A DNA stretch of 64,000 bases from Endomychus coccineus (GCA_958510875.1 OY294068.1:33522297-33586296); one strand, 5' to 3'; shown: positions 47,620 through 59,688, counted from the first letter of the stretch. Program-made: numbers and translations. The notes: generated from the sequence alone by a model not told the origin.

Positions 47620-49285
47620 ATCTCGGGGTCTGCAATAAATTTAAATTTCATGTAGCTGGGATTCTTGGATAACTTTGTTCTTCTAATGAATATCCTACCA
47701 CATACGCATGATTAAATGCCGAGGTTTCGTTAATCATTGCAAATGATATGTTCAAGACTTCTTCTTTTAGTAAGGTATTCATGGCTGAATAAGTTACAGT
47801 TACCAATTCCCAAACTGTATACGAAGGAGAATTCTGAAGTAGAATTCTATCGATTCCATCGGTCATAGAGTTCGTCATCTTCTAAAGCAGTGAAATGGAC
47901 GTTGGATAACGCGAAATGGGTCATGTGAGGGAAGCTACTATCAAGAAGGATATCGAAGTAAATGTATTGCTGAATCTTCCAGGAAGTCAATAATGCAAGC
48001 CCAAAAAAATTAGCCACTGCAAAGGAAATACAATAAGATTGTAGATGAAAATAGTGATGAGATCTGCTATACAGAAAACAAATGATTCAAGAGCTATAGA
48101 AGATGAGTCAATGATGATTTATGTTGGTCAACACCTCATAGTCCTGGACTAAATACCTCAGATGTTCAAATTAATCGACAGAATAGTCGCTATTGGGCCA
48201 AATGCGTACTGTAGTGATCGAATAAAATTTAAAGGTGAGCGATAGGAAGCTAGATGGAATGAATATGGACTGATCGAGTGATGAGACCAAACTTAACTGA
48301 GGATGACATGGTTTGCAAAAACAAATGAAATGAATCAATAATACGAATGATGGCTTATACCAAATTACATTACTATAATTAAAAATGTAGATCGTGAAAG
48401 ATATTTATTATACCCTAGAGATTATTTAAAAAAGAAATATGAATGATATAAAAATTTAAAAATGAATGATTACTTATTTGATATTGGTTTTTGTCAGATG
48501 TCCAGGCCTCTATAGTCTAGATCAGTGAAATTAAAACCTTTTACTTTCAGAATGCTGTTCCGCTCTCTCAGCGCGCTGATCAGGGGAACGAGGAATATCA
48601 CAATGTTAGTGGACAAACATTCTGTAGAAGATATAGGTAACCCGACTAGCAGAAGCTGGAGAGAACCAAAAACTGTAAAAGAGAATATGTCAAATATAAC
48701 AAGAACTGCGCCAAATGTAACAGGAGCCCTTTTACTCTAATCAATGATGTTATGACATTCCTGATTCTATAACAAAATGCAGTCAGACACACCTGGTTAT
48801 TATTGACAATGATTGATATACACTAATGAGCTGATGATGTGAAATACTTATTCAACGAGTCAATTTAATGTAATAATTGTGAATTAAACTCCAATCCTAT
48901 TGTCATTCGATTTACTTCAATAAACTGACAAAACAATGCAATCGGTTTTATATAAATTGATTGACAGTCATAAATATGTAGGTCACATGATTTGCGTATA
49001 TACATACAGAATGTTTCCCAATATTGTATAGGTTATGGAGATGAAATTACTATAAGATTCGTAATGGCAATCAGGTTGCATTACAATTATTAGCTTTCAA
49101 TGTCAAGTTGGCTTTGCGTTGCAGTTTAAATTGAAGTTGTCTTACAATAACAAGAGCATGGCATTATTCAATGATTGATACGGTACAATAATAATGATTG
49201 TGAGGCGGAACGTGAACGCAAAATCTATAATATATGTGCTTCGAGAACAGGTTCTTGTAAGAAAACCAGCAATCGTCAAGGAGGT
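47620..49285. other. intronic sequence, no firm feature
   Basis: At 48.05-48.2 kb a plus-strand reading DSRAIEDESMMIYVGQHLIV and LIDRIVAIGPNAYCSD looks protein-like, but I cannot assign it. A 71-codon frame at 48.53 kb is unrecognised. Confidence 0.35.
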
Positions 49286-49289
49286 TCAA

Positions 49290-50535
49290 CTACATATGAA
49301 AGCAATGGTTAGACTCAATGACTTGTCTGCGTGGGGATAATGAGGCTATGAGGACCGCCCCATCAGAGCTCTGGAGGTTCTGGTGGGGATCGTCCATCTG
49401 CAGCTCCATATCAAAACAGTGGCCGCGGGTAAGGCGAATCGGCTGGCTGGTCTGGACCTGTGGATCGGTGCGTCCGTGCCTCGCGGTCATGGCAAAATTT
49501 GTGATTAAGCAGCTGAGAACTGCTCGATCCTCCGATTGATGCAGGATGCAATAGCGCCTGCTCCAGACGTCCTCGTAACACAGAGGATAGACTGGGAGAA
49601 CAAGGATTTTGGGCCGCTTCCGCCAGGGGACTCGTGTGGTTCACGGATGGGTCTAAGACTGGCGATTCTAGCGGAGCCGCAGTCTACACCCAGAGGGTGA
49701 ATTCCAGTTCCCCTAGGTGTCCACGCAACCATTTTCCTGGCTGAGGTCTGTGCAATCCGGACCTGTGCTCTGGAAAACGTGAAAATAAATTACCGAGATA
49801 AGCGGATTAACATCTGCACTTACAGCCGAGCAGACCTGGGAGCACTTCGCGCCCAGAGAGTGACTTCTAGGCTTGTCTTAGAGTGCAGGGAAACTTTGGC
49901 TCAATTAGCCAGAAGGGACAAACTCCAGCTAGTGTGAGTATCCGCTCACTCTGGCGTTGAGGGAAACGAACTGGTCGATGCATTGACCGAATAGTGTTCC
50001 TTAAGCGGCCCTGGCTCCGATTAAACGATCGGAATTTCATCGACCACCAAGCTCCACGGCCTCAAGGAGCTACTGGATAGACAGTGGCTTTCGGTCTCGC
50101 GGCATGAAGCAGGCGAAGCTGCACATTAGGGAGTTCTCGCCTAAACTCACCTAATCCCTACTCTCTATTAGCAGGAGAGGCCTAAAACTGGTGACAGAAC
50201 TCCCCACTGGACACTGTCATCTGAATAAACATCTACACACAATGGACATTGTTGAAGACTCAGCTTGTAGTAAATGTGGAGAGGCGGATGGAACTGCCTC
50301 TCACATCCTAGCAGAATGTCCAGCACTGGCTTCTCTTAGGCTAAAACACCTCGATAGCACACATATGCTGCTAGAAGCCATAAGAGATATCAGTCCATGC
50401 AAAATCTCAGCCTTCGGCACTGCCTTAGGCCTGCTGGACTGATTCTTGCATCAAGGGGTGCACAATGGACCCAATCAAGCGATCTGAGTGCTCTGAAATT
50501 GTCCGCTCCCGTTTCAATTGATTGATTGATTGAAT
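49290..50535 (+). mobile_element. I-clade-type LINE, RNase H to 3' end
   Basis: RNase H begins VWFTDGSKTGDSSGAAVYTQ with its first aspartate; a frameshifted middle follows; then VTELPTGHCHLNKHLHTMDI, DSACSKCGEADGTASHILAE with CPALASLRLKHLD, and a stop at 50440. This C-terminal cysteine/histidine motif is typical of insect I-group LINEs. The tail is (ATTG)n at 50516-50534, marking the true 3' end. Confidence 0.8.
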
Positions 50536-50539
50536 GGTT

Positions 50540-51340
50540 AGTATTCAATATTTTTAACGGATTATGCGTATTAGTAATGTTGACTATCAGGATATATCAA
50601 AACTAATTCAGTCGGTTTAGAGAAAACTGATAATTTGGAACAGTTTTGTTCTTCTTCTAGAACATAATACATATCCTGTATATCCCTTGATTTGTGTATA
50701 AACATACAGAATATATTCCAGACAGATATAGAAAATATTCTTATTATGTATATAGCCTAGATATGATATAACGGGAACAACATAAGTACTAAGTACAAAC
50801 CATTTCAATTTGAGTAAGATATAAATATGACTTGAATACGTATTCCTTCATAAAATATGTCCACATAATTCTATATAAATATATGTTTCCGATGTGAAGT
50901 TCATTCCGTATATTATTGTTACCAGGAAAATAAATATTCGTTCCATATGATTCAATCTGATCATGAATATGAAACTCTCGTAATGACATAGCGTGTCATA
51001 CATTTCCAATAATCTGAACTCAATTTATATGTTAAGATTAAATATCGGGAATGAATGTAATTGAAAATGATTTATTTTCATTTCCTCCCTCATTCTCTCA
51101 TATTATTTGTACTCATTCGTATTCAATATGCATGAGCAATTCACAAATCTAGAAGAATATTGATATAATTACATTAAGATAAATGAATGAATAGAAGTAG
51201 GTAGAATGCACATTTGTAATAACATAAATACATGAATTGATTCCTTCAGATTCTATAAATTTGGGCAAATATAGAAACTGTGTGATTAATGCTTAAGCAC
51301 CTAGAGACCTAGACGGATATTGAATCACAAAGAATACGTT
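50540..51340. other. AT-rich intronic sequence, nothing recognised
   Basis: Rich in ATAT; no gene or element recognised. Confidence 0.45.
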
Positions 51341-51344
51341 CTAT

Positions 51345-53242
51345 TGGAGTAAATCTGGCAAATGGTTAGCGAAAATCTTACGATGCTTAGCGACCTGGTG
51401 GAAAATGTTTGTTGTGATACCAATAACAACCCCCTGAAATTTCTATTTCTCAAAGTGGGTGCAACCCCTTTTTTTTGGCCAAAAAGGTTTTTTTTCACAT
51501 TTTTAAGGGTAGCTTAGCAAAAAAAAATAATATCTCCGGTTGTATTGAAAATTAAGAAACAAAAGTAGAACCCTTTTATTGTCAATGTCCAAGAAATGTC
51601 CAGTCCAAATTTCACGTTGATCCGACCTCCCCCCTCCCCGTAATAGAAATATATATTACTCATATATGCAAGGAATCTTGCGTAACGGCTAATTCGGTTA
51701 ATCGATTTGGTTGAGATTTGGACTGAAGATAGGTGTTATGGTTTCAAAACTACCCTCTGAATTTCTAGTGAAAATATTGGATAGTTTTACAGGAATTCGA
51801 TTTTAAGTCAATTTTTTAGTTATTTTTCAAATTAAGATATCTCATGTTATTTACATCCGATCTGGATCTGCTTTGCGGGAAAATGTAGGTATTCGCATAT
51901 AATTTTATGTCATGGAACTAATTTTGCAATAATTTTTTTTTCGGCCTATATTGGCCATTTTGGTTAATTTGAGATAAATCGAATAACCTTCACGTGAGGA
52001 GCGCGTAGCTGGCGAGTTAGAGAAGTGCAAACTGGTTGTACCTAATCCGGCTTTACGCGTGCTGTTTTCGCTCCATGTAGTTAGATTAGGTATCGGACCG
52101 TGCCCGACAGCCCTTCTTTTTTCGATAAATGTCCATTAAATAGAAAACTTTAATTAAAACAGAAACAGGTACTCTCAGGTCTCAGCTATGCGCGTCTTAC
52201 GTGCGAAGTACGAAAGGAAATTTTCTAGCTACTAAAATATACCCGAGGCGGGTGAAAGCTAGCGGCTCACAACCGAAAATACTTTATCACAACTGGCGCC
52301 GCCCGCACGGGGCACGAAACGATCCCAACATAACAAGACCAAGGTAAAATGTATAAACTTTAATGACGCGTAGCGAGCTTCTCGAGGGAAACGTTAACAT
52401 GATTACGTTCGTAGCTAATTACATAGGACGTCTAGCGTTCATGCAATTGTGTTTTTATACAATTTGAACCTCCTAATTTCGAAGTCCCGGAGCCTAAAGC
52501 ACTATCAACTTCTGAGCCTCACAATATTCGTATAAAATTGAAAAATTTCTCACTTTTAGAAACTTCAAATTAATTAATTTGACACAAGTTTTGGGGATAT
52601 TAATACCGAAAATAAAATGGCCAATATACGCCGGACAAATAAATAAATAAAAAATGAGTTCCAAGACATAAGACTATATGCGCATACCTACATTTTCCTG
52701 CAAAGCAGATCTAGATCGGATGTAAATGACATGAGATATCATAATTTGAAAAATAAGTAAGAAATTGACTTAAAGTTGAATTCCTGGGAAACTGTTCAAT
52801 ATTTTCACTAGAAATTCAGAGGGTAGTTTTGAGACCATTACACTTATCTCCAGTCCAAATTTCAGCCAAATCGGTTGAAAAATGACTGAGTTAGCCATTA
52901 CGCAAGATTCCTTGCATATATGAGTATATGTATATCTATTACGGGGAGGGGGATGGCGGATCAACTTGAAATTTGGACTGGAAGTTCCATGAACATTGTC
53001 AATAAAATTGCTCTACTTTGGTTTCTTAATTTTCAATACAACCAGAGATATTATTTTTTTTTCAAAACTACCTTTAAAAATGTCAACAAAACTTTCTTGC
53101 CCAAAAAAAGGGGCTGCACCCACTTTGGGAAATAGAAATTTCAGGAAATTTTATTGGTACATTAACAAACACTTTCCACCGGGTCGCTGAGCATCGTGAA
53201 ATTTTCGCCAACTTTGTCTTTTTTCTCGCCGGATTTACTCCA
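51345..53242. mobile_element. long fold-back element, 1.9 kb, arms about 620 bp, shared core
   Basis: Left arm 51345-51965 begins TGGAGTAAATC; right arm 52612-53242 ends GGATTTACTCCA. The arms share TTAGCGACCTGGTGGAAA / its near complement, the run of C in CCTCCCCCCTCCCCG, and CATCCGATCTGGATCTGC. The centre (51970-52590) is the sequence also found in the MITEs at 31.5 and 63.3 kb, although the arms are unrelated to those elements. No transposase is encoded. A clear target duplication was not seen. Confidence 0.75.
51970..52590. repeat. core sequence shared by two different inverted-repeat elements
   Basis: Runs from about TTCACGTGAGGAGC to ACTTTTAGAAACTTCAAATT. Matching landmarks in all three copies are CTCCATGTAGTTAGATT, CCCTTCTTTTTTCGATAAAT, CAACTGGCGCCG and the CGAGCTNCTCGAGG region. 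It is more GC-rich than its surroundings. Minus-strand frames of about 60 codons do not stay open in all copies, so I do not call a gene. Confidence 0.75.
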
Positions 53243-53598
53243 CTATTCATGGAAGGAGAATGATATCACACATATTTCAGGTGAAACTCACATAACAAAA
53301 GAATGTGAATAAAGCTGCTAAGAATTGACAGCTGTTGATAAACTTAGTGGCATCAGAAATCGGTACCAACCTTTATTATCTGTGGTGAAATTCATTCATT
53401 TGCAAAAAATACACTATGTGGTGTGCACTATAAACTGGACGGATCCTCCGCATTAGCAGATATTTTCCTCAGTAAATATGAAAATTCACTTCGAAAAAGT
53501 TTCAAGTAACTTCCTAAGGTTTGGTTCAGATATGTTGATGATATTTTTAGAATCATAGACAATACTTTTGACATACATACATTTTTGAACATCTCAAA

Positions 53599-54131
53599 CA
53601 CGGTCGTACATACAGGTCTGGGAACTCGAGGCTGTTTCTATGTGAGAAGTGACTCCGCTAAGCGTCAACTGTCGCGTAGTACCAAAAAGGGTGGCGCTGT
53701 AGTCGAAGAGTGTTCTCTTACAACTATACGCCGTGTTCTCTGACAACTGTCATTCTTGAATTGTAAACACGAGGAATACCTGCGTTTTTAGAAACAAATT
53801 ACGAAACCGTGCATTGTGCCGAAATGCAAAACGGGGTACAAAAGTGTAAAGCAAGAAACTCTTGTTTTTAAAGTGCCGAAAGATGCGGAAATGCGAAAAA
53901 AGTGGAAATTATTTTTAAGGTGAGTAATACATTTTGACAAGAGTAACAGTTCTATTCCTCTCAAATTCACATTCAATTACTTGGTAACACTGCTTGCGAT
54001 TCCGGAAAGAAATCATTTTACCACTTCGATTCAAGCACTAGCTAGTGGCTGAGCGAGGGACTACGAGTTTGACGACGCGTAAGAGACCCATGTCAAACAT
54101 ACGAGTTCTCAGACCGTGATGTACGACCGTG
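53599..54131 (+). mobile_element. P-element-type non-autonomous transposon, 533 bp, with 8-bp target duplication
   Basis: Ends CACGGTCGTACAT and ATGTACGACCGTG are inverted, and the repeat continues inward with a near match (GGTCTGGGAACTCG against CGAGTTCTCAGACC). ATCTCAAA occurs on both sides (53591-53598 and 54132-54139), the 8-bp duplication typical of P elements. It interrupts the PLE reverse transcriptase. Inside is one THAP exon. Confidence 0.85.
53801..53919 (+). pseudogene. THAP-domain first exon of P-type transposase
   Basis: The frame reads PCIVPKCKTGYKSVKQETLV then FKVPKDAEMRKKWKLFL and meets a splice donor AAG|GTGAGT. It is the start of a THAP zinc finger (C-x4-C here; the later C-x2-H would be on exon 2), the DNA-binding domain of P transposases. 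The start codon position reads ACG rather than ATG. The rest of the transposase is missing. Confidence 0.75.
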
Positions 54132-54194
54132 ATCTCAAATGATCAATATCTCACTGTCAAATTTATCTCTATATCAAGCAACGCATTGACATGT

Positions 54195-55275
54195 GATATA
54201 GATGTCCCGCATAAGAACCGACACAGAACAGAGCAGGACTATTGATGAAACTTGTTTTACCCGCTTAAATTTACATAATTATAATGTTCTGACGAAAACC
54301 CTCATGCAGTAGCTCCACGCCATTTTCAACGAGAGTTTAAAATAAATGTTTGGATCGGTGTTATTGGTCGATATTTAATTGGTCCAGTTATTTTACCAAA
54401 TCAACTGAATGGAGAATATTATTTATATTTTCTCCAAAATACCCTCCCGGATCTACTTGACGAGGTACCACTACTAACTGTGTATTCCTCGCCAGTTGCG
54501 TTTCAAGGAGAATTGTGGAACCGCGTTATGGATAAATGCACACTTATTAAAAACAATCAACAGTTAGTGGATAGAATAAGCTTCCATTTTCGAAAGAGAA
54601 TAGTATTATGCCTAAGAGAAAACGGTGATCATTTTGAACAATTTTTATAACTTAAGTAAATTGTATCATGCTATTTCTAGTAATAAAGTTGTTAGTTTTT
54701 CCAATAAATTATATTTATCGCGATTGGGTTAAAAAATTCTGTCAAATGTTGAGGGTGCATTTTCCGGTTATTTTTAACACACTCAACAAACTATTATTTA
54801 GAATAAATTACTTAGTTTTCTGATTGTCAAGATTGACGTTTAATTTCGAAGCCAATTTTTGAAATTTCGATGATTTTAAATAGCATATGTGCTTTTATTT
54901 ATTCGTGTTTTTCTCAAAAACGACAAAGTTTAATGGAAAATTAAAGCAGTAAGAAATGTCCTAAAATAAAATTTCCCATATAATAAAGTAATATTGTTTT
55001 GAAATTGCGATTGGGTTGAAAAATTCTATCAAATTTTAAGGGTCGATTAATACTCTTGGAACGCATACAACGTGTATGCAATTTGGTTTTTCTAAGTTGA
55101 AGTATAATTGAGATATTAATTTTTTTCAAAATTCAAAGTTTCACTTTGAGGGCCTATAACTTCTCAGGGGTGCAACTTGGTACAGATGTAAGTTGCGTTG
55201 AATCATCATATTTTGGGATCCCCTAAATGTTCCTGCTATGTGCCGTTTCTTATACGGGAGATCCTGTATATCGTG
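54195..55275 (+). mobile_element. DUF4817-type transposon remnant, different subfamily, internally deleted
   Basis: Reads DETCFTR, NLHNYNV, DENPHAVAPRHFQREFKINV, WIGVIGRYLIGPVILPNQLN and GEYYLYFLQNTLPDLLDEVP, parallel to the elements at 37 and 45 kb but clearly diverged. The segment with the second and third catalytic aspartates is deleted; the frame resumes with a C-terminus ending NGDHFEQFL. A noncoding right part of about 600 bp ends GAGATCCTGTATA near 55270. The left end is missing. Confidence 0.65.
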
Positions 55276-55899
55276 AACCTATTCATACCGACAGATATAT
55301 TCCGGTCGACTCTGTTCCACCATGAATCTCTGAGTCACAAAGTTGTTGTGCCAACAGTATTTATTATTGGATATTTCTCTTAGGGAGATTCTAACAAAGA
55401 ATTGAACTTCTTACACCCGCATCAAACGACCCCATGAACTTCAAGTTATTTACTTAACTCTTAACTTCGCTAATAAACTAACTAATACATTTAAGAGAGT
55501 TTATGTCAAAACTGCTTTTAAACGCAAATCTAAATTAGAGCACATGCTTTGGTAACAAGTTTAGTAAAATTTCATATCTTGCTAAATCTGGTATATATAA
55601 AGTCCAGTGAAATGACTGTGATGAATATTATGTTGACTCAACTCGGGGAAATGTTTCTACCAAGTTCAAAGAGCATTTTCATCATGTTACAACAAATAGC
55701 ATTGATGAATTCGCCGTAGCACACCATGTTTTACAAATCGGTCTTGCAGTCACGAAATCAAGACTTTCTTCCTTGAAATAGCGACGAAATGTACTTAGGA
55801 ACATTGGAAGCTGTAGAAATGTATAAACATATAGATCATTCATTGAAATTTGATTTATTCCCTATTGAAAGCAATTCATCATTACAAGTTCTTTAATTA

Positions 55900-56820
55900 A
55901 TCTTTATTAGCCTTTCAGGTTCGTTGGGCTTTCTGGTGTTAGAATTTATACGGAGTTTTGTGAAAGCAAACTCACGTTATTCACTAAAAAACACTTAAAA
56001 CTAGCAATGTAATAATTAGTTATCACATTACTGAACTAGATAATAGTGAATTTGATTATTCATTTCTGAATAAATCTTTGAATATGACTGCATTCTTCCA
56101 GCATCAATTATCTGCATATGATGCTTTATTGTTGTATGTCATTATCTACCACTGGGGCAAACAGCAAATCACGTCGACAGGTGGAATTTGCATATTCTGC
56201 TACCTTGAAATAACATAATAATAACAACAATTATACGTTTATAATGAAGTGTAGGTGATCAAATCCCTTGCGAACTTCGATAACTTATGAATTAATGGGT
56301 CTTAGCTATAATTGAATGTAAGGGTGTTATCCGTACTTTACACTCAGGTCAACTCTAAGAACGTATTCATAAGTAATTATTGGTTAACTAATTAGAATTG
56401 ATGATTATCTGGAATACATTTTGTTTATTTCGAAGCACCTACATTGAAAACTTTCATGCATTAGAAACAACATAATAGTCGCTTTATTATTAAGCCCGTT
56501 TTTCCTACTTTGATCTTTCAGGTATTTCGCATTGCGTTGTAATCTTAGCTTCAAATTCAGTTCACATACATGTTAAATAATGAATCCATCACAACTGAAA
56601 AGAGTAATAGATAAGTTATAATTTCAGCGCAAAAAGAGTGATAGTGTAAACTAAATGATATTATATTACATTATACAGTCGTATCTCATAAGTATGGAAT
56701 ATGATGAACTTTATTCATCGTAAATGTTGGGAATGAATCCATTTGCTCTGGTTCATTATGAGGTTCTTGAATACCTTTAATGCTCTTAAAGGCTAAAAAG
56801 TCAGCTGCCTAATAGGTTAT
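55900..56820. other. Dscam intron near Ig1 donor, nothing recognised
   Basis: No gene or element recognised. Confidence 0.45.
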
Positions 56821-56828
56821 CAACTTAC

Positions 56829-56985
56829 CAGCCTTAACATGAACATCTCTGCTCACTACTGTTCCGAGACTGCTTTTCAATTTACATTTGTAAAGGGCAG
56901 CGTGTACATCATGTCTGTATCTCTCGTTGGGAAATGAGGGAAACAAGAGGGTCCCATTTGGGAATAACAGTCTCAGCTCTGGCAC
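56829..56985 (-). CDS. Dscam: Dscam-family gene, exon for second half of Ig domain 1
   Basis: Completes Ig1. The reading begins VPELRLLFPNGTLLFPSF, carries the second Ig cysteine in ALYKCKLKSSLG and ends SRDVHVKA, the conserved junction to Ig2 in Dscam proteins. The acceptor is TTTCAG directly before GTG (phase 0) and the donor is a strong GTAAGT at 56828-56823, leaving one base of a split codon (phase 1). That base plus TT at the start of the exon at 7106 makes valine, giving the expected VHVKA then VVKQKYD. The flanking introns are 2,539 bp upstream and 49,722 bp downstream in the direction of transcription. No stop or frameshift is present, so the exon looks functional. Confidence 0.92.
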
Positions 56986-57269
56986 CTGAAATGTTGAACA
57001 TATACAGTATTTTAGCATTGTAATACACTATGCGAATAAGTGAGTAGTTTACAAATATGTATACATTTTTGTGAATATCTTATGAGTGGTAAATGAAATT
57101 TGCGGAATAATTAATAAATAAATAATAAAATAGTATCAATAAAAGAAAAGAATTGTTCAAAAAGAAGCGTTAACAATTTTGGGGTGTACACTATAATCCA
57201 GATTTCAAGTTTCATCATTTGAACCACCTGAACATCGGAACAGGGTAATGAACCACCTGGCATATTTGT

Positions 57270-57960
57270 TTTAGATTTTGACTAGACGAGAGGAAACCCT
57301 ATAATGTTCCAAGAACATCGTGTGAGCTACTGATGGAATGGTGGGAAAGGAGATAGACATTGTCTTGAAAGTTTGAAGGTTATAGGCATGAAGAAAAACC
57401 TAACTAGGTGAAAAAATCCACAACTTCAACGCAATTTGTTAAAAAAATTGAGTCGTAGGTTGAAAGGAGTTAAGCAGGTCTCGAGCTTGAGAATGAGTGG
57501 ATGACTAGCTTGTGCGTACGCCTACCTGGAGTCTCTCCTGTGAGATAACAGATGAGATTTCTGATAAACAGCTATGGAAATGTCTGTAGAAAAGGGATAG
57601 ATAGCCCACCTTTCTACGATGTTCTAGAGTGGTCAATGCATTCCTGTGTGACTGATGGAAGCAATCTTCTGAATAGAATATGGAGCCTTTAGCGTATGTT
57701 TGGTAGCTGAACTCCAACCGATTATTTATATGAAGTAGAAACAAAGTTTATACCAAGACAGGTTCCTGTCTAACCGGTGCGTTGATATACATTGTTTCGG
57801 AGGAGATTCGACCAACCACCACATGATCATGCTCTATCTGGGAGAGAACCCCGTAATAAAAGACAAAGATGATGCGGCAAACCATATGACGATTACTTTC
57901 TGAAGAAGGCTTTGGTGCCAGACTCGAACAAATGCTTTAGAGATATCCAATGCTACAGTA
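57270..57960 (-). mobile_element. non-LTR retrotransposon family A fragment
   Basis: Minus strand: ALTTLEHRRKVGYLSLFYRH then FHSCLSEISS, the same C-terminus as at 2.2 and 4.9 kb, followed by the same 3' UTR. It lies in the short intron between the two Ig1 exons. Confidence 0.7.
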
Positions 57961-58310
57961 TATCTGTCCTTCGAGTGAAATTATGATCATGTCCAACAAA
58001 AGTTAAGCGCTATTTGAATCTTGTTTCTGTATAGTTCGTAACTTCTCAAGTAGTCATGAAACCATAGATACACTAATACTAGTAAGATAAGATAACATAG
58101 GATGAGATACCTTTGTTGATACTATTACAGGAAAGTATTGTACACGTCAAATCAAATAAGTTGATTACAGAGTATCAATATTGGAGAAATATCACTGGCT
58201 ACAGTCAAGAAGCGATTTGTCAGATTTCTGCTATTGAAGCAATATTAAGATTCATCTAAATTGTAATTTATCGTCCTTCAAATGGAGATTGGAAAGTCAG
58301 TAAAAGGTTA

Positions 58311-59489
58311 CGAGGGCAAGGTGAAAAGCTCCTGAAAAATATAACAGATAGCGCCACAATCGAAATACCTTTGTCATGTATAATCTTTAACTAGAACGCA
58401 TTTGAATTTCTAGGCTGGTATATCATTTAGTGAATGACATATCAGTTCATTCAGTTCTGTTTTGACCAGAGAGATGTTAAGACAGAGTGCGCGAGCGACT
58501 ATTTACGTCACCGGGCTTGAGATATATAATCCGTATGGTGGAGGATTTTACGTAATGTTTTGAACAAAATATTGTTGATTTATAAAGCCCAGAGATGGTA
58601 AAACCACTGAATATAACGAGTCGCGCGAGCGTGGGGTGAAATTTAGTAAGAAACAGAGAGAAACATCTCTCTGTTAAGAAGCAGAGAGATCTCTCTGGTA
58701 AGAGGAGAGGATCAATCTCTTAGCTTTAACCTCGGCATTTAATTAACAATGCATTCATTGCGCTACCGCACTTTATCCTTACATCTCTCTGGTTTTGACA
58801 CCCTTCGTAAACAAGCAGCCTTGAAAATGTTAGTAAACATGGGAAAAAGTGTCTTGATTGAACATTATTTTTTGCGCGGAAAAAACGGGTACGGAACATT
58901 TTACATAAATTTTTGAATACGCAAAAGCTATCTGGCGAATTGAAGCTGAAAAAGATTAATCGGCCAACAAAGTCATGGCGATAGTTGTTGGGATACACAC
59001 GGTATCGTACATATCGATTACCTAGAAAAGGGTAAAACGATCACCGGTTTATTTTATGAGAGCTGTTCGATCGATTCGACGCTGACTTGAAGCGAAAAGG
59101 GCCGTATTTGAAAAAAAAGTGCTCTTCCCCCAGGACAACGCACCGGCGAACAAGCCCGCAGTCGTAATGGCAACACTGCATGAATTGCGCTACGAATTAG
59201 TTCGTCATAAACCATATTCTCCAGATTTGACCCCTGCGATCTTCATCTATGAACTAGAAGAAATGACACGTTGGGAGAGATTTGGCTCCAACGGTGAGGT
59301 CATCACTGAAACAAACGCCTATTTTGAAGGATTGCAGGAATCGTATTATTTGGAAGGGATCGAAGAATTATAAAAACGTTGAACGAAGTGTATCGGGTTA
59401 GAAGGAGATTATGTTGAGAAATAAAATAAGTTTTGACCAAATAAATCATTTCTTGTTTGATTTTTCAGGGAATTTTCACCTTACCCTCG
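58311..59489 (+). mobile_element. mariner (DD34D type), 1179 bp, dead
   Basis: Ends CGAGGGCAAGGTGAAAAG and CACCTTACCCTCG are inverted, with TA on both sides (58309-58310, 59490-59491). The transposase reading includes WDTHGIVHIDYLEKGKTITG with the first aspartate, LFPQDNAPANKPAVVMATLH with the second, and YSPDLTPAIFIYELEE where the expected SDFFLF third aspartate is lost by frameshift or substitution. The C-terminus FGSNGEVITETNAYFEGLQE is well preserved. It lies within the intron between the Ig1 exons, in sense opposite to Dscam. Confidence 0.88.
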
Positions 59490-59524
59490 TATATTAATCA
59501 CTTATTAATTAGAATAAAACAAAC

Positions 59525-59688
59525 CTGATGCACTGGTGATCCGTCTGCTAGAATCCACTCGACATCCGGTGGAGGACTGCCATGTGCTGTGCAATCTACC
59601 CGGCCCCCTGAGCTATTGCTGAATTCTACGCGATGAGGAGGTTCGTAAAGGAAAAGAGGTCCTTGTAGGTCTAGACCGCCACTCCAGA
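59525..59688 (-). CDS. Dscam: Dscam-family gene, exon for first half of Ig domain 1 (partial gene)
   Basis: Encodes the N-terminal half of the first extracellular immunoglobulin domain of a Dscam-type neuronal cell-surface adhesion receptor. The 54-codon frame contains EPPHRVEFSNSSGG, then the first Ig cysteine (VDCTAHG) and the core tryptophan (VEWILADG), a pattern I know from insect Dscam Ig1. It is bounded by an acceptor (TTACAG, AG at 59690-59689) and a donor GTTTGT directly after VHQ. The exon enters in phase 1 and leaves in phase 0, matching the next exon at 56985. The signal-peptide exon must lie upstream, beyond the right edge on this strand; I see no candidate in 59.7-64 kb. The donor is weaker than GTAAGT. 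Family assignment is strong; the choice between Dscam2, 3 and 4 is not resolved. Confidence 0.88.

Larger units (their letters stand above)
53390..55895 (+). mobile_element. Penelope-like element interrupted by two DNA transposons
   Basis: The RT part reads GSALADIFLSKYENSLRKSF, then VRYVDDIFRIIDNTFDIHTF ending at 53598. It resumes after a 533-bp insertion (QYLTVKF), is interrupted again, and continues near 55276 with IHTDRYIPVDSV. The GIY-YIG domain follows: SGIYKVQ, DCDEYYVDSTRGNVSTKFKE and later EAVEMYKHIDHSLKFDLF before a stop at about 55894. Unlike the 9.7-kb copy, the polymerase motif YVDD is intact, but stops and shifts are frequent. It differs in sequence from the 8.7-10 kb PLE, so it is another family. 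Confidence 0.75.
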
